DNA of 64,000 nucleotides from Desulfococcus multivorans (GTDB taxonomy: Bacteria > Desulfobacterota > Desulfobacteria > Desulfobacterales > Desulfococcaceae), in contig NZ_CP015381.1 of NCBI RefSeq assembly GCF_001854245.1, positions 1,895,001 to 1,959,000 of the forward strand, written 5' to 3'. Below, piece by piece: positions 34,136 to 42,601 of this stretch. Below the pieces are notes generated by a model. It did not search any database. It saw only the letters and a program-made list of their open reading frames with translations, and was not told where the DNA came from. Position numbers and translations under genes: made by a program. How positions within the stretch are numbered: the first letter of the stretch is position 1; every line of letters starts with the position of its first letter.

Positions 34136-35383
34136 ATGAACGACGCATTTCTGTATCTCTGGTCCCGTCTTCCCCTCCTATTGATGTTTATCAACGGATA
34201 CCTGATTTATCGTCTTCTGGTCGTCACCGGTCTGACAGAGCGATTTGTCGCGGCGGCGCTTGGACGGAGCGGCGGTAATCCCCGCAGGCTGTTCCTTTAT
34301 ATCATTCTTTCGGCAACGCTGCTTTCCTTTTTCATTCCCAACGCCGTCACCGTACTCACACTGCTGCCGGTGCTGAAGGATATCAAGGAGCGTTTTCATC
34401 CAGGGCTCAGAGATCGCGTGGTCACGCCCCTGACCTTGTCCGTCATTTACGGCGCCAATATCGGGGGCATGGGCTCTATCGTCGGAAGCCCCGCGAACCT
34501 CCTGCTCATCGGCGCCATGGATCTCTACCAGGTTCCCGGACGGCAGCTGATCGGGTTTTTCAACTGGTTCCTGTGGTCGATTCCTCTGGTCACGCTGCTG
34601 GTTCTGCTGGCATGGGGAGTCGTGGCCGTGGGATGCGGATCTTTTGAGCGCTTTGATGTCAAAAATCGTCCACGGACGGCCGGTCCCCCCCCGCAGCACC
34701 CGTGGCGGACGCTGTATGGGGTGCGGCGATCGGGGGCGCTGCTGTTTCTGATCTTTATCGTCTTCTGGACCGTAGAGGCGGTGATCAAAGGGGTCTGGTC
34801 GAGTTTTGCAGCATGGACGCCCCTGGTGTGCCTGGTTTATTTTGCGGCTTTCTGTCGCCTGGTGTTTTGGGAAATACCGTTTTCGGGTGAGGCGCCCCTG
34901 ATGCGACCGGGAGATCTGTTCGAGGACTTCCCTCGGCGGGGTATTCTGCTGCTGATTCCCGTGGCGATCCTGGTGCTGGTGGTGCGATTCCTGGACCTCG
35001 ACATGACCCTGTCTGCCTTTTACGGAAAGCTTCTCCCTGAAAAGGCGTCGGCTTTCACCGTGATGCTCTTCACCGTCGGCATCGTGATTCTGATGACCGA
35101 GGCCTTGAGTAACACCTTGGTGTCAACGGCTTTTTTCCCCATCGCCTATTTTACGGCAGTGAAAACCGGTTTTTCTCCCATCGAGCTCATGATCGCGGTT
35201 TCGGCGGCCTCAACCTGTGCCTTCATGACGCCCATCGCCACACCCTGCAACGCCTTTGCTTTCGGCGAGATGAAGGGAACCTCCCTGGTCAGAATGATGA
35301 GTCTCGGTTTGCTTCTCAACATGGGAACCACCGTCTGCATTGCCGTCTGGATGCATTGGATGCTCCCTCGAGTCTACGGTTGA
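34136..35383 (+). CDS. Anion permease, SLC13/ArsB-like
   Basis: A 415-residue membrane protein with about ten or eleven hydrophobic segments. The first half has SFFIPNAVTVLTLLPVLKDI and YGANIGGMGSIVGSPANLLL, and the second half has TEALSNTLVSTAFFPIAYF and FMTPIATPCNAFAFG; these paired signature loops are typical of the ion-transporter (IT) superfamily of SLC13-type carboxylate/sulfate symporters and relatives. The substrate is not readable. The ribosome site is weak (GAAGG at 34114-34118). Confidence 0.82.
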   Translation: MNDAFLYLWSRLPLLLMFINGYLIYRLLVVTGLTERFVAAALGRSGGNPRRLFLYIILSATLLSFFIPNAVTVLTLLPVLKDIKERFHPGLRDRVVTPLTLSVIYGANIGGMGSIVGSPANLLLIGAMDLYQVPGRQLIGFFNWFLWSIPLVTLLVLLAWGVVAVGCGSFERFDVKNRPRTAGPPPQHPWRTLYGVRRSGALLFLIFIVFWTVEAVIKGVWSSFAAWTPLVCLVYFAAFCRLVFWEIPFSGEAPLMRPGDLFEDFPRRGILLLIPVAILVLVVRFLDLDMTLSAFYGKLLPEKASAFTVMLFTVGIVILMTEALSNTLVSTAFFPIAYFTAVKTGFSPIELMIAVSAASTCAFMTPIATPCNAFAFGEMKGTSLVRMMSLGLLLNMGTTVCIAVWMHWMLPRVYG

Positions 35384-35500
35384 AGCCGCTGGGTCCGGGA
35401 TTTTTCATTTGACTATTCTGTTTTTCAGACGATAAAAACAGAAGCGCTTGGTTCGGGAATGCACCCAACCGATGACAGCGACACGTGAAAGGAGAAAAAA

Positions 35501-36034
35501 ATGGATTTGAAGCAGAAGGGATCAACGGCGAACGTCGGCGGATTCAAGCAGCTGATGGTGAAAATGAAATGGAGCACGGCCGCCGATTTTGATCTTGCCG
35601 CAGCCTACGAGGATAAGAACGGCAAACAGGGATTGGTTTACTTTGGCGAGCTGGGAGATCTCAATGCATTTCCGTTCATGCAATTGAGCGGCGACGAAGG
35701 GGTCGGCGATACCGGCGGCAACAACGAGGAAACCATGCGAATCACCAATCTGGACGATATGAAATCCGTCTGGCTGCTCTGCTGGGATTACGGCAAGGTT
35801 CAGGAGGGCGCTCCCGCCCGGTTCAAGGAGAGCGATGTCTCCATGACGGTTCTGGATGACAAGGGCACCTCCCACAAGGTGGATCTCGACACAGGGGACA
35901 TGGGGAATGTCGCGCTTATCGCCACCATCGACAACAGCAGTCCTCTCGGCGCGAAGCTGATCAACAGCAGCAAGGCCGGTACGTTGAAAGGCCTGAAAAA
36001 ACTGCAGCAGCTGATGGATATCATCAACGGATGA
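35501..36034 (+). CDS. TerD-family protein
   Basis: A 177-residue TerD-domain protein. Typical features are the start MDLKQKGSTANVGGFKQLMV, the acidic Ca2+-site region (AADFDLAAAYEDKNG) and LSGDEGVGDTGGNNEETMRI. The family is linked to tellurite resistance, phage inhibition and general stress, with calcium-binding shown for some members; the role here is unknown. A good site (AAAGGAG) precedes the ATG. It is convergent with another TerD-type gene. Confidence 0.9.
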   Translation: MDLKQKGSTANVGGFKQLMVKMKWSTAADFDLAAAYEDKNGKQGLVYFGELGDLNAFPFMQLSGDEGVGDTGGNNEETMRITNLDDMKSVWLLCWDYGKVQEGAPARFKESDVSMTVLDDKGTSHKVDLDTGDMGNVALIATIDNSSPLGAKLINSSKAGTLKGLKKLQQLMDIING

Positions 36035-36073
36035 AATGGGATCCTCCCCGATTCCATCCGTTCCCTTGATATA

Positions 36074-36106
36074 GACCCCGACGCCGGACAGGGGCGCGCC
36101 GGGGTC
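36074..36106. terminator. Hairpin between the convergent TerD genes
   Basis: GACCCCGACGCC and GGCGCGCCGGGGTC can form a GC-rich stem. Its place between two converging stops suggests a bidirectional terminator; there is no strong T run on either side. Confidence 0.5.
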
Positions 36107-36159
36107 TTCCCGCTGCAAGGTCTCGCATCCCGAAACGCCGTCTCCGGCCGGGCGCCTGT

Positions 36160-37323
36160 CTATTCCTTGCTGCCGGCCACCCATTTGAGGCCCCAGCCGT
36201 AAGTCTTGTCGCAATCCGGATGGCCTTGATGGAAGGTCACCAGCTTGGTGACCTTGAGTTCACCGGCGCTGAACTCGATCATGGCGACGGCACAGAAATT
36301 CCGGGAGTCCGTCTGGCTGCCCATGGGCACCTCGAGGAGCGGTTGCCCCGGAACTTTTACGGTGACGACGGCGTTGGTGGCGGTCCAGTTGGGCACGCCT
36401 TCGTAAATGTAAGTGAAGATGAGAAGCCGCTTGAGTCGGTGCATTTGTGCCAGATTGACCTTTATGTTTTCCCCTTCGGTCCAGGCGCCGCTGCGGTCGT
36501 CTCCCAGATGCAGAACATACGGCGGAGCGTCAAAGCTGCCGAAGCTGTTTCCCAGAGGCTGAACAGCGCCTTTGGCCTGGTTTTGCAATTCAAAGAGACA
36601 GCCGAGATCGAGATCCACGGCCCCGCCGCTCCTGCCGCCCAGGAGTTTAGAGAAAAAGCCGGTTTGCACCTTCTCTTGGGGGGATTGATCCCAGTTGAGG
36701 TTGATGAGGATTTCACCGGCGGTGATTTTGGGTTTGATGGCAAAGCTGTCGCCTTTTTCTTTGAGGGTGACCTTGGAGGCGATTTTCAGTCGGTCGGCAC
36801 CGGGGATTTCGGCCCGAAAGGATTCCAGGTTCATCACCCGGCTGTCGTTCACCAGTTCGCCGGCGATAAAGCCGCTTGCGAACCGACAGATCACCGCTAC
36901 GGAGCCCGGCTGGGTCGAGTCGAGAGGGATCGAATGGGTCTCACCCCGGTCGGTCGTCACCTCGATCCTGGCGTCGTAGTCGGCGAATAGGTGAGATTCC
37001 CCAACGACGGCATCGGTAAAATTGAGGGCGCAGATATAGATCTCCTCGAAGTCATCGATCCTGGCGATGCTCATAACTTCACGGTTGTTTCCTCCGATTC
37101 CGCCTACCCCCGCATCTCCGGACAGGCGGATATACGGAAACGCGTCCAGGGCGCCCAGGGTGCCACCCTCGTAGTTGTCGGAATAGACGCCGCCGGTGCG
37201 ACCGTCCCGGGTCCGGTAGAAGGCCATCAGATCCAGATCGACGGCGGCGCGCCATATCAGGGATATATCCATCCTTTTAAAGGCCCCGATGTCGGCCTTG
37301 GTTCCTTTCTGCTTGAGTTCCAT
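36160..37323 (-). CDS. Double TerD-domain protein (TerA/TerD-like)
   Basis: A 387-residue protein with two TerD-like parts. Residues 1-190 (MELKQKGTKADIGAFKRMDI, VDLDLMAFYRTRDG, LSGDAGVGGIGGNNREVMSI) align closely with the whole neighbour at 35501. Residues about 205-385 are a more divergent second unit (VTLKEKGDSFAIKPKITAGE, AVDLDLGCLFELQNQAKG, LHLGDDRSGAWTEGENIKVN). The ATG at 37323 has CAGGAGACA upstream. It probably arose by duplication and could bind calcium and act together with the single-domain protein. Confidence 0.88.
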   Translation of the reverse strand: MELKQKGTKADIGAFKRMDISLIWRAAVDLDLMAFYRTRDGRTGGVYSDNYEGGTLGALDAFPYIRLSGDAGVGGIGGNNREVMSIARIDDFEEIYICALNFTDAVVGESHLFADYDARIEVTTDRGETHSIPLDSTQPGSVAVICRFASGFIAGELVNDSRVMNLESFRAEIPGADRLKIASKVTLKEKGDSFAIKPKITAGEILINLNWDQSPQEKVQTGFFSKLLGGRSGGAVDLDLGCLFELQNQAKGAVQPLGNSFGSFDAPPYVLHLGDDRSGAWTEGENIKVNLAQMHRLKRLLIFTYIYEGVPNWTATNAVVTVKVPGQPLLEVPMGSQTDSRNFCAVAMIEFSAGELKVTKLVTFHQGHPDCDKTYGWGLKWVAGSKE

Positions 37324-37890
37324 TGGAATTGTCTCCTGTTGGGGTGCATGAAAATGAAGTGTATGCGATGGGGGAAAAACGGTCGCGGCCGGTTCACCCT
37401 TCCACTGAAAGTTCTCAACTCCAATCAATTCGGGTCTTGAATGTCAAGGAGAAAATATTCGGCAAAGCCAACGGCCGTTAATTGCCTGCAGGCTGTGAAC
37501 AATGAAATGCCGGCTGTATTTTGGCCTTCATGAAATCTAAAACCTATGTTATATGCAAAACTTCACATACGACTATCCGACTTTATTTTAAAAAGTTAAT
37601 ACATCTTTCGGCTTTCGTGAGGGTAACCGGATAGCGGCTGAAGGCTGAAGAGTGAAGTATGACGGGGGATATAAGCCTTCAGCTTTCAGCCTGCGCATCT
37701 GATGGAACGGCGCAGGTCGTCCCCTGCCGGCATCGGCTCCTGAATACCGAAAAGTTGGGAAGTCATACATGGAAACCGAAGGATGCGGCGTGGTCTAAGC
37801 GACAATCCGTCGTCGATCACGGCGACAGGCAATGAATCGGATCGTCGAATCGACTCATCACTTGTACCGGGGTGAGCACGAGGGGGAATC
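37324..37890. other. Intergenic stretch upstream of pilC
   Basis: About 570 bases with no convincing gene. It contains AT-rich sequence around 37530-37600 and a long copy of the dispersed repeat. The promoters of the double TerD gene (minus) and of pilC (plus) should lie here. Confidence 0.5.
37605..37765. repeat. Palindromic intergenic element (copy g)
   Basis: It contains TTCGGCTTTCGTGAGGG, AACCGGATAGCGGCTGAAGG, then a stem made by GGCTGAAGGCTGAAG and CCTTCAGCTTTCAGCC, and ends with CTGAATACCGAAAAGTTGGG, which matches the loop and arm of copy a. AACCGGATAGCGG is the reverse complement of the block in copy e. Confidence 0.82.
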
Positions 37891-39099
37891 ATGGCGGAAT
37901 ACGTATGGAAGGCTAAAAACCGCAGGGGCTTTGAACAGAGTGGTCAGATCGAGGCCCCAAGCCTTGAGACGGCGCGGAGCCAGCTTATAAAAAGGGGCCT
38001 CAACAGTATCAAGGTAAAGGAAAAGCCCAAGGATATCCTCGAAAACATCTCGTTTCTTCAACCGAAGGTGACCAATAAGGATATCATCGTATTCTGTCGG
38101 CAATTTTCGACCATGATCGACGCCGGCCTGCCGATCATTCAATGCCTTGAACTGCTTTCCGCACAGGCTGAGAACAAAACCTTCGTCAAGATTCTGAAGG
38201 CGGTCAAGGAGGATCTTGCAGGCGGTGCCACGCTCGCCGATGCGTTGAAAAAACATCCGAATGAATTCAACGACCTGTTTGTCAACATGATTGCTGCCGG
38301 AGAGGCGGGTGGTATTCTGGACACCATTCTGAAACGGCTCTCGGAAACGCTCGAAAAAGCGGAACGCTTGAAAGCCAAAGTCAAAAGCGCCATGCTTTAT
38401 CCGGCCATTACACTGTTCGTCGCCGTCGCCGTCGTCATTGTCATCATGATTTTCGTTATTCCGGTATTTCAGAAAATGTTCGGTGAAATGGGGCAGGCCC
38501 TGCCGTCGCTTACGATGATGGTGATCCGTGCCAGTGAATTTACCAAGGACAACATCCTTTATATGATCATCGGCGCGGGTTTATTGGGATTTACCGTCAA
38601 GAAATATTACGGTACGGAAAAGGGGCGGCGCATCATCGACCGCCGGCTTTTGGGAATTCCGGTGATTGGGGGACTGATCCGGAAGGTGGCCGTCGCCAAG
38701 TTCACAAGGACCATGGGAACCATGCTGGCCAGCGGCGTAGCGATTCTGGACGGTTTGGATATCGTGGCCAGAACTGCGGGAAACAAGATCGTCGAAACCG
38801 CCATTTACGATGTCCGGTCCAGCATCAAGGAGGGGCAAACGATGGCCGCCCCGCTTGCCGGCAGCGGCGTATTCCCACCCATGGTCTGCTCGATGATCGC
38901 CGTCGGCGAGTCTACGGGCGCCCTGGATACGATGATGGTTAAAATTGCCGATTTTTATGATGAAGAGGTTGATGAGGCCGTCGAGCGGCTTACGGAAATG
39001 ATCGAGCCGTTCATGATCTGCTTTCTGGGCGTCGTGGTCGGTGGGGTCGTTATCGCCATGTACCTGCCGATTTTCAGCATGGCGAGCGGTATCGCATAG
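37891..39099 (+). CDS. pilC: Type IV pilus inner-membrane platform protein
   Basis: A 402-residue type II secretion system F/PilC family protein. Two GspF repeats are visible: FCRQFSTMIDAGLPIIQCLE with AGEAGGILDTILKRLSE, and KFTRTMGTMLASGVAILDGL with AVGESTGALDTMMVKIADFY. Three membrane helices lie near residues 168-190, 223-240 and 370-395. It would link the cytoplasmic motor ATPase to pilus assembly. The PilS-like gene follows, so this is the end of a pil cluster cut from the main locus, or a pilC-pilS pair. Confidence 0.95.
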   Translation: MAEYVWKAKNRRGFEQSGQIEAPSLETARSQLIKRGLNSIKVKEKPKDILENISFLQPKVTNKDIIVFCRQFSTMIDAGLPIIQCLELLSAQAENKTFVKILKAVKEDLAGGATLADALKKHPNEFNDLFVNMIAAGEAGGILDTILKRLSETLEKAERLKAKVKSAMLYPAITLFVAVAVVIVIMIFVIPVFQKMFGEMGQALPSLTMMVIRASEFTKDNILYMIIGAGLLGFTVKKYYGTEKGRRIIDRRLLGIPVIGGLIRKVAVAKFTRTMGTMLASGVAILDGLDIVARTAGNKIVETAIYDVRSSIKEGQTMAAPLAGSGVFPPMVCSMIAVGESTGALDTMMVKIADFYDEEVDEAVERLTEMIEPFMICFLGVVVGGVVIAMYLPIFSMASGIA

Positions 39100-39178
39100 A
39101 CGAACGACCCGAAAGGCGCTGCGTTTGAATTCCCCGCACTTTTTGAGTAGTCGACCCGCCGTCGCCGAGGGTGACGGC

Positions 39179-40465
39179 ATGCATGTCAAGCTGAAATGGC
39201 TGATTTTTTTCCGGCTGCTGTTCACGCTCCTGTTGATGGGGTCCACCGTTGCGCTCCACATCAGGGATGGACTCTCGTTTAAGGAACCGTCTTTGATCGT
39301 TCTGTACGGACTGATCGTTTTTCTCTTGACGGTTTCCTTTTGCTACGCCGTCCTTCTCAAGCGCTTCAAAAAGACTGCCGGACTGACCTATGTACAAATC
39401 GTCATCGATACCGTGGCGATCTCGCTCATCATATTTTTGACCGGCAGTTTTTCAAGTCTTTTCTTTTTTCTTTATCTTGTCGTGATTATGTACGCAGGCA
39501 TTCTGCTCTACCGTAAGGGCGGGTTGATCATGGCGGCCTTGTGCAGCATCCAGTACGGGATTCTGATTGATCTCGAATTCTACGGCGTTCTCAGCCCCAT
39601 GGGCAGGATGGGAGAGTTGACGGCCGCGGATTATGCCTGGAGTTACGTACTCTACAAGGTTATGATCATCATGGCGGCATGCTTTGTGGTGGCGTTTTTG
39701 ACCGGTATCATCGCGGAGCAGGAGCGGGATTCCCGGAAAGAACTGGCGGCCATGGCATCCTATACCAAACGCGTGGAGATCATGGCCGCCGTGGGGGAGA
39801 TGGCTGCGGGCCTTGCCCATGAAATCCGTAATCCGTTGGCCTCCCTCATCGGATCGGTCCAGCTGTTGAAGGAGGATAGCCTGGACGGCCATGGCCGTGG
39901 GCATCGAAAATTGATGCTGATCGTCCTGCGTGAGGCGGACCGCCTGAGTTCCCTCGTGAACAATTTCCTTCTTTTTGCAAAGCCGCCGGCAGGCCGGCGC
40001 GAGGTGATCAATTTAGGAGGAGTGGTATCAGAAACATCCGATATTTTTGATAAAAATACCGACTTGTCCCAGCGGATCACGATTTCGAGGCGCATCGAGG
40101 CGGGCATATGGGTCGAGATGGATCCGGGGCAGCTGAGGCAGGTTTTCTGGAACCTTCTTCTCAATGCGGTGGAGTCCATCGAGAACGACGGCGCGATCAA
40201 TATCGAGGTTCGGGAAACAAAACGTCACACCGCCGTCGTTACGATCGAGGATACCGGATGCGGTATACCGACAGACAAAATCGACGCCGTCTTTGATCCC
40301 TTCATGACCACCAAACCCAAAGGTACGGGGCTGGGACTCTCCATCGTTCACCGCATCATGGAAACCCACGGTTGTCGTCTTGACGTTGAAAGCGTCGTTG
40401 GGAAGGGCACTATCTTCACCCTCACCTTCACCACCGTCGATCCCTCGACGATCTTGAAACACTGA
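39179..40465 (+). CDS. PilS-like sensor histidine kinase
   Basis: A 428-residue kinase with about six membrane helices in residues 5-190 (LIFFRLLFTLLLMGSTVALH first), then HisKA with His214 in AAGLAHEIRNPLASLIGSVQ and HATPase motifs (FWNLLLNAVESIEND, IEDTGCGIPTDK, GTGLGLSIVHRIMETHG). The membrane-spanning sensor and the place after pilC resemble PilS of PilS-PilR, which controls pilin transcription with sigma-54. No PilR-like regulator follows in this window. ATG 39179 has a GAGGGTG site; a TTG at 39125 is an alternative. Confidence 0.85.
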   Translation: MHVKLKWLIFFRLLFTLLLMGSTVALHIRDGLSFKEPSLIVLYGLIVFLLTVSFCYAVLLKRFKKTAGLTYVQIVIDTVAISLIIFLTGSFSSLFFFLYLVVIMYAGILLYRKGGLIMAALCSIQYGILIDLEFYGVLSPMGRMGELTAADYAWSYVLYKVMIIMAACFVVAFLTGIIAEQERDSRKELAAMASYTKRVEIMAAVGEMAAGLAHEIRNPLASLIGSVQLLKEDSLDGHGRGHRKLMLIVLREADRLSSLVNNFLLFAKPPAGRREVINLGGVVSETSDIFDKNTDLSQRITISRRIEAGIWVEMDPGQLRQVFWNLLLNAVESIENDGAINIEVRETKRHTAVVTIEDTGCGIPTDKIDAVFDPFMTTKPKGTGLGLSIVHRIMETHGCRLDVESVVGKGTIFTLTFTTVDPSTILKH

Positions 40466-40470
40466 CATAC

Positions 40471-40512
40471 CCGTATCCTCCCGGCACCGGCCTATGATAG
40501 TCGAAGGTTGAG
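40471..40512. repeat. Intergenic element (copy c)
   Basis: CCTCCCGGCACCGGCCTATG followed by ATAGTCGAAGGTTGAG lies between two convergent genes. It matches the right half of copy b and, in reverse orientation, the left half of copy f. Confidence 0.85.
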
Positions 40513-40523
40513 TATGGGATAGA

Positions 40524-40766
40524 TCAGGGCTGATCCCCTGGATTGCCGGACAGGGCCTGGAGTCGTTTTTGCGCCTCGGCGGCAACGGCGCTGTCCGGGT
40601 ATTTCTTCAACAGTTCCAGGTAAAGCTGCCGGGCATGGTTGGGATTGTTCTGCCGTTCCTCCAGCCGGGCCGTGTCAAACAGCTCCTCGGCGCGTCGCTC
40701 CGAGCAGGACGCCCCGACAAAAAAGGTGAAGGTCGCCAGAGCGATCAACATAAGGCGTCTCATCAT
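40524..40766 (-). CDS. Small lipoprotein with a TPR-like unit
   Basis: An 80-residue protein. The signal (LMLIALATFTFFVGASC) suggests lipidation, with the loose lipobox GASC. The rest is one helix-turn-helix like a single TPR (AEELFDTARLEERQNNPNHA, LYLELLKKYPDSAVAAEAQ), as in YfgM/BamD-type helpers. A strong AAAGGAGGGCGAC precedes ATGATG. It is too short for a full BamD and its role is unknown. Confidence 0.72.
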   Translation of the reverse strand: MMRRLMLIALATFTFFVGASCSERRAEELFDTARLEERQNNPNHARQLYLELLKKYPDSAVAAEAQKRLQALSGNPGDQP

Positions 40767-40862
40767 GTCGCCCTCCTTTAGAATGTAGTGTTTACGGTGC
40801 CCAACGCCTCTTATGCACGACCGATGCAGCGCATCATCCATCGGATACGGGGTGATGTGTCG

Positions 40863-41660
40863 TCATTTTTCCGCGGCCGAACGACAACGCTCCCTGATGA
40901 AATTCATCATGTCGTTGATCCGTGCCTTGTTTTGAACATAGTTCGCCTTGGCTGCTTTGATGAGGCTGTTTCGAACCGCATCCACATCGGGCAGTTCGGG
41001 CATTTTTTTGACGTTGAGCGAGCTGAATTCAATATGTTTGAAGGCCAGGTCTCTGTTGAGGGAACACTCGTCGCCGTAATACGTTCCACCCCCCGTGAAA
41101 TGTTCCTTGGCCTGGGTTGCCTGATCGAATCGTTTGGCGGCCTGGAGGATTTGACTTGGCAGGCATCGACTGTTGATGCGGTCGACCTCTTCGTTGATAA
41201 GAATGCACATGCTTTCCAGCAGGCGATAGTCGGCGTCGTCGACCTGGATTCGCCCTTTTTCGGGACGGTCCGTCAGAGTGCCGTGGTTATAGTTATGACA
41301 GGCGACTGCTAACGCCTCGTATGCCCACAGCACCCATTTGACATATTCGCCCTTGCGCGTCAGGGCGGACGGCACGACATCCGGCAAGGCGTTTTCGATC
41401 AGCTCCCCCTTGACAGGGAAGGCTTCGGCGTCAAGGCCGATGGCCTCATAGAGGGATCGGGCCGCCTGGGGCGTCACCATGAGATAACCGAGGAAGGCCG
41501 CCTTATCGTTGACGTCGCCTTCCTTGAGACGAAGCATGTCGGCGGTTTTATGCAACAGTTTTATATGTTCTTCCAGTTGAACCCGATCTCCGAAAAAATT
41601 GTTGGCCATATCGGTGAGTACTTCGTCAGCCAATGCTTCTGAAAAATCCTCGTGTGCCAT
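40863..41660 (-). CDS. Conserved hypothetical protein
   Basis: I do not recognise this 265-residue protein. It is soluble and helical, with no signal or membrane segment. Noticeable stretches are LADEVLTDMANNFFGDRVQL, EYVKWVLWAYEALAVACHNY and YYGDECSLNRDLAFKHIEF. The start at 41660 (MAHEDF) fits GAAGGAGGCG on the minus strand; ATG 41663 is possible too. It stands alone between two converging/diverging genes. Confidence 0.6.
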   Translation of the reverse strand: MAHEDFSEALADEVLTDMANNFFGDRVQLEEHIKLLHKTADMLRLKEGDVNDKAAFLGYLMVTPQAARSLYEAIGLDAEAFPVKGELIENALPDVVPSALTRKGEYVKWVLWAYEALAVACHNYNHGTLTDRPEKGRIQVDDADYRLLESMCILINEEVDRINSRCLPSQILQAAKRFDQATQAKEHFTGGGTYYGDECSLNRDLAFKHIEFSSLNVKKMPELPDVDAVRNSLIKAAKANYVQNKARINDMMNFIRERCRSAAEK

Positions 41661-41845
41661 CATCGCCTCCTTCAGCCGGGTTGATCTTCCTCGATGTTCC
41701 CGCTGCTCTATTTTACAGTATGGCCCCCGCCTTTCATCGCCGGATTGATGAAATCGAAAGGATAGGCAACAAATAGTTAAATATCTCATTTCATCTGTTT
41801 TGGCAATTACGCATTGAAAACGGCCCCGGTATGAATATTTTTTGC

Positions 41846-41874
41846 TTGACCAAATTGATAATATAAAATATATG
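41846..41874 (+). promoter_or_regulatory. Likely promoter of the TetR gene
   Basis: TTGACC at 41846-41851 and TATATG at 41869-41874 are separated by 17 bases in an AT-rich setting, 38 bases before the TetR start. A perfect match to only part of the consensus makes this moderate. Confidence 0.55.
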
Positions 41875-41912
41875 ATCGCCTTTCAAATAAATAATATTCA
41901 GGAAGTGATCAA

Positions 41913-42545
41913 ATGGGCATCAGAGAAAGAAAAGAGAGGGAACGAGAGCGGCGTCGGCAACAGATCATTGTGGCTGCCAAACGCGTGTTTTCGGACAAAG
42001 GCTTCAATAAATCGACTATGGAGGACATCGCCAAGGAGGCCGAACTCAGTCCGGGAACGCTTTATCTCTATTTCAAGAACAAGGATGAACTTTATGCATC
42101 CCTTTCGCTGCGAATTCTGCAATATCTAATCATACGCCTCGAACATGTCAATGGAAATAACGAGATGGACCCCATTCAGAAGGTCGAAGCCCTCAATGAG
42201 GCGATGTTCGACGTTTACGAGTTTGATCCGCTCATCATCATCAACATGTTCCATCTGCAATCAAGCGAGACCCTCAAAAATCTTTCGGACGAACTTTTAC
42301 GTGAAATCGAGGACTTGTCCAGGAAGTCCCTCGGCGTAATTGCCGGAATTTTTCAGGAAGGCATTGATAAGGGGGTGTTTATCGACGAGCACCCCATCGC
42401 GCTTGCCGATATTTTCTGGTCCTTGTTCTCGGGCGTCATTCTCTGGGAATCGAGCAAGAGCATCATTAACGGCAACAAGGATTACCTGAGGGATACCTTG
42501 AAAATCGCCTTTGAGGTATTTGTCAGGGGGTTGAAAAAGGCGTAA
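41913..42545 (+). CDS. TetR-family transcriptional regulator
   Basis: A 210-residue TetR/AcrR protein. The N-terminal helix-turn-helix is clear (IIVAAKRVFSDKGFNKSTME, DIAKEAELSPGTLYLYFKNK), and the remainder is a helical ligand-binding domain with FDPLIIINMFHLQ and FWSLFSGVILWESSK. Its neighbour on the opposite strand is an acyl-CoA synthetase, so an acyl-CoA or fatty-acid ligand is plausible, as in FadR-type TetR proteins, but this is inference. A purine stretch precedes the ATG (AGGAAGTG). Confidence 0.92.
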   Translation: MGIRERKERERERRRQQIIVAAKRVFSDKGFNKSTMEDIAKEAELSPGTLYLYFKNKDELYASLSLRILQYLIIRLEHVNGNNEMDPIQKVEALNEAMFDVYEFDPLIIINMFHLQSSETLKNLSDELLREIEDLSRKSLGVIAGIFQEGIDKGVFIDEHPIALADIFWSLFSGVILWESSKSIINGNKDYLRDTLKIAFEVFVRGLKKA

Positions 42546-42547
42546 AG

Positions 42548-42592
42548 ACCCAACCCGCCGCCCAACCGATGTGACGCGGTCGGCAGCGGGCG
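42548..42592. terminator. GC-rich hairpin between TetR and acyl-CoA synthetase genes
   Basis: CCCGCCGCCCAACCG and CGGTCGGCAGCGGGCGG can pair imperfectly between two converging stops. A bidirectional terminator is the likeliest role. Confidence 0.4.
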
Positions 42593-42601
42593 GTCCATCC
42601 G

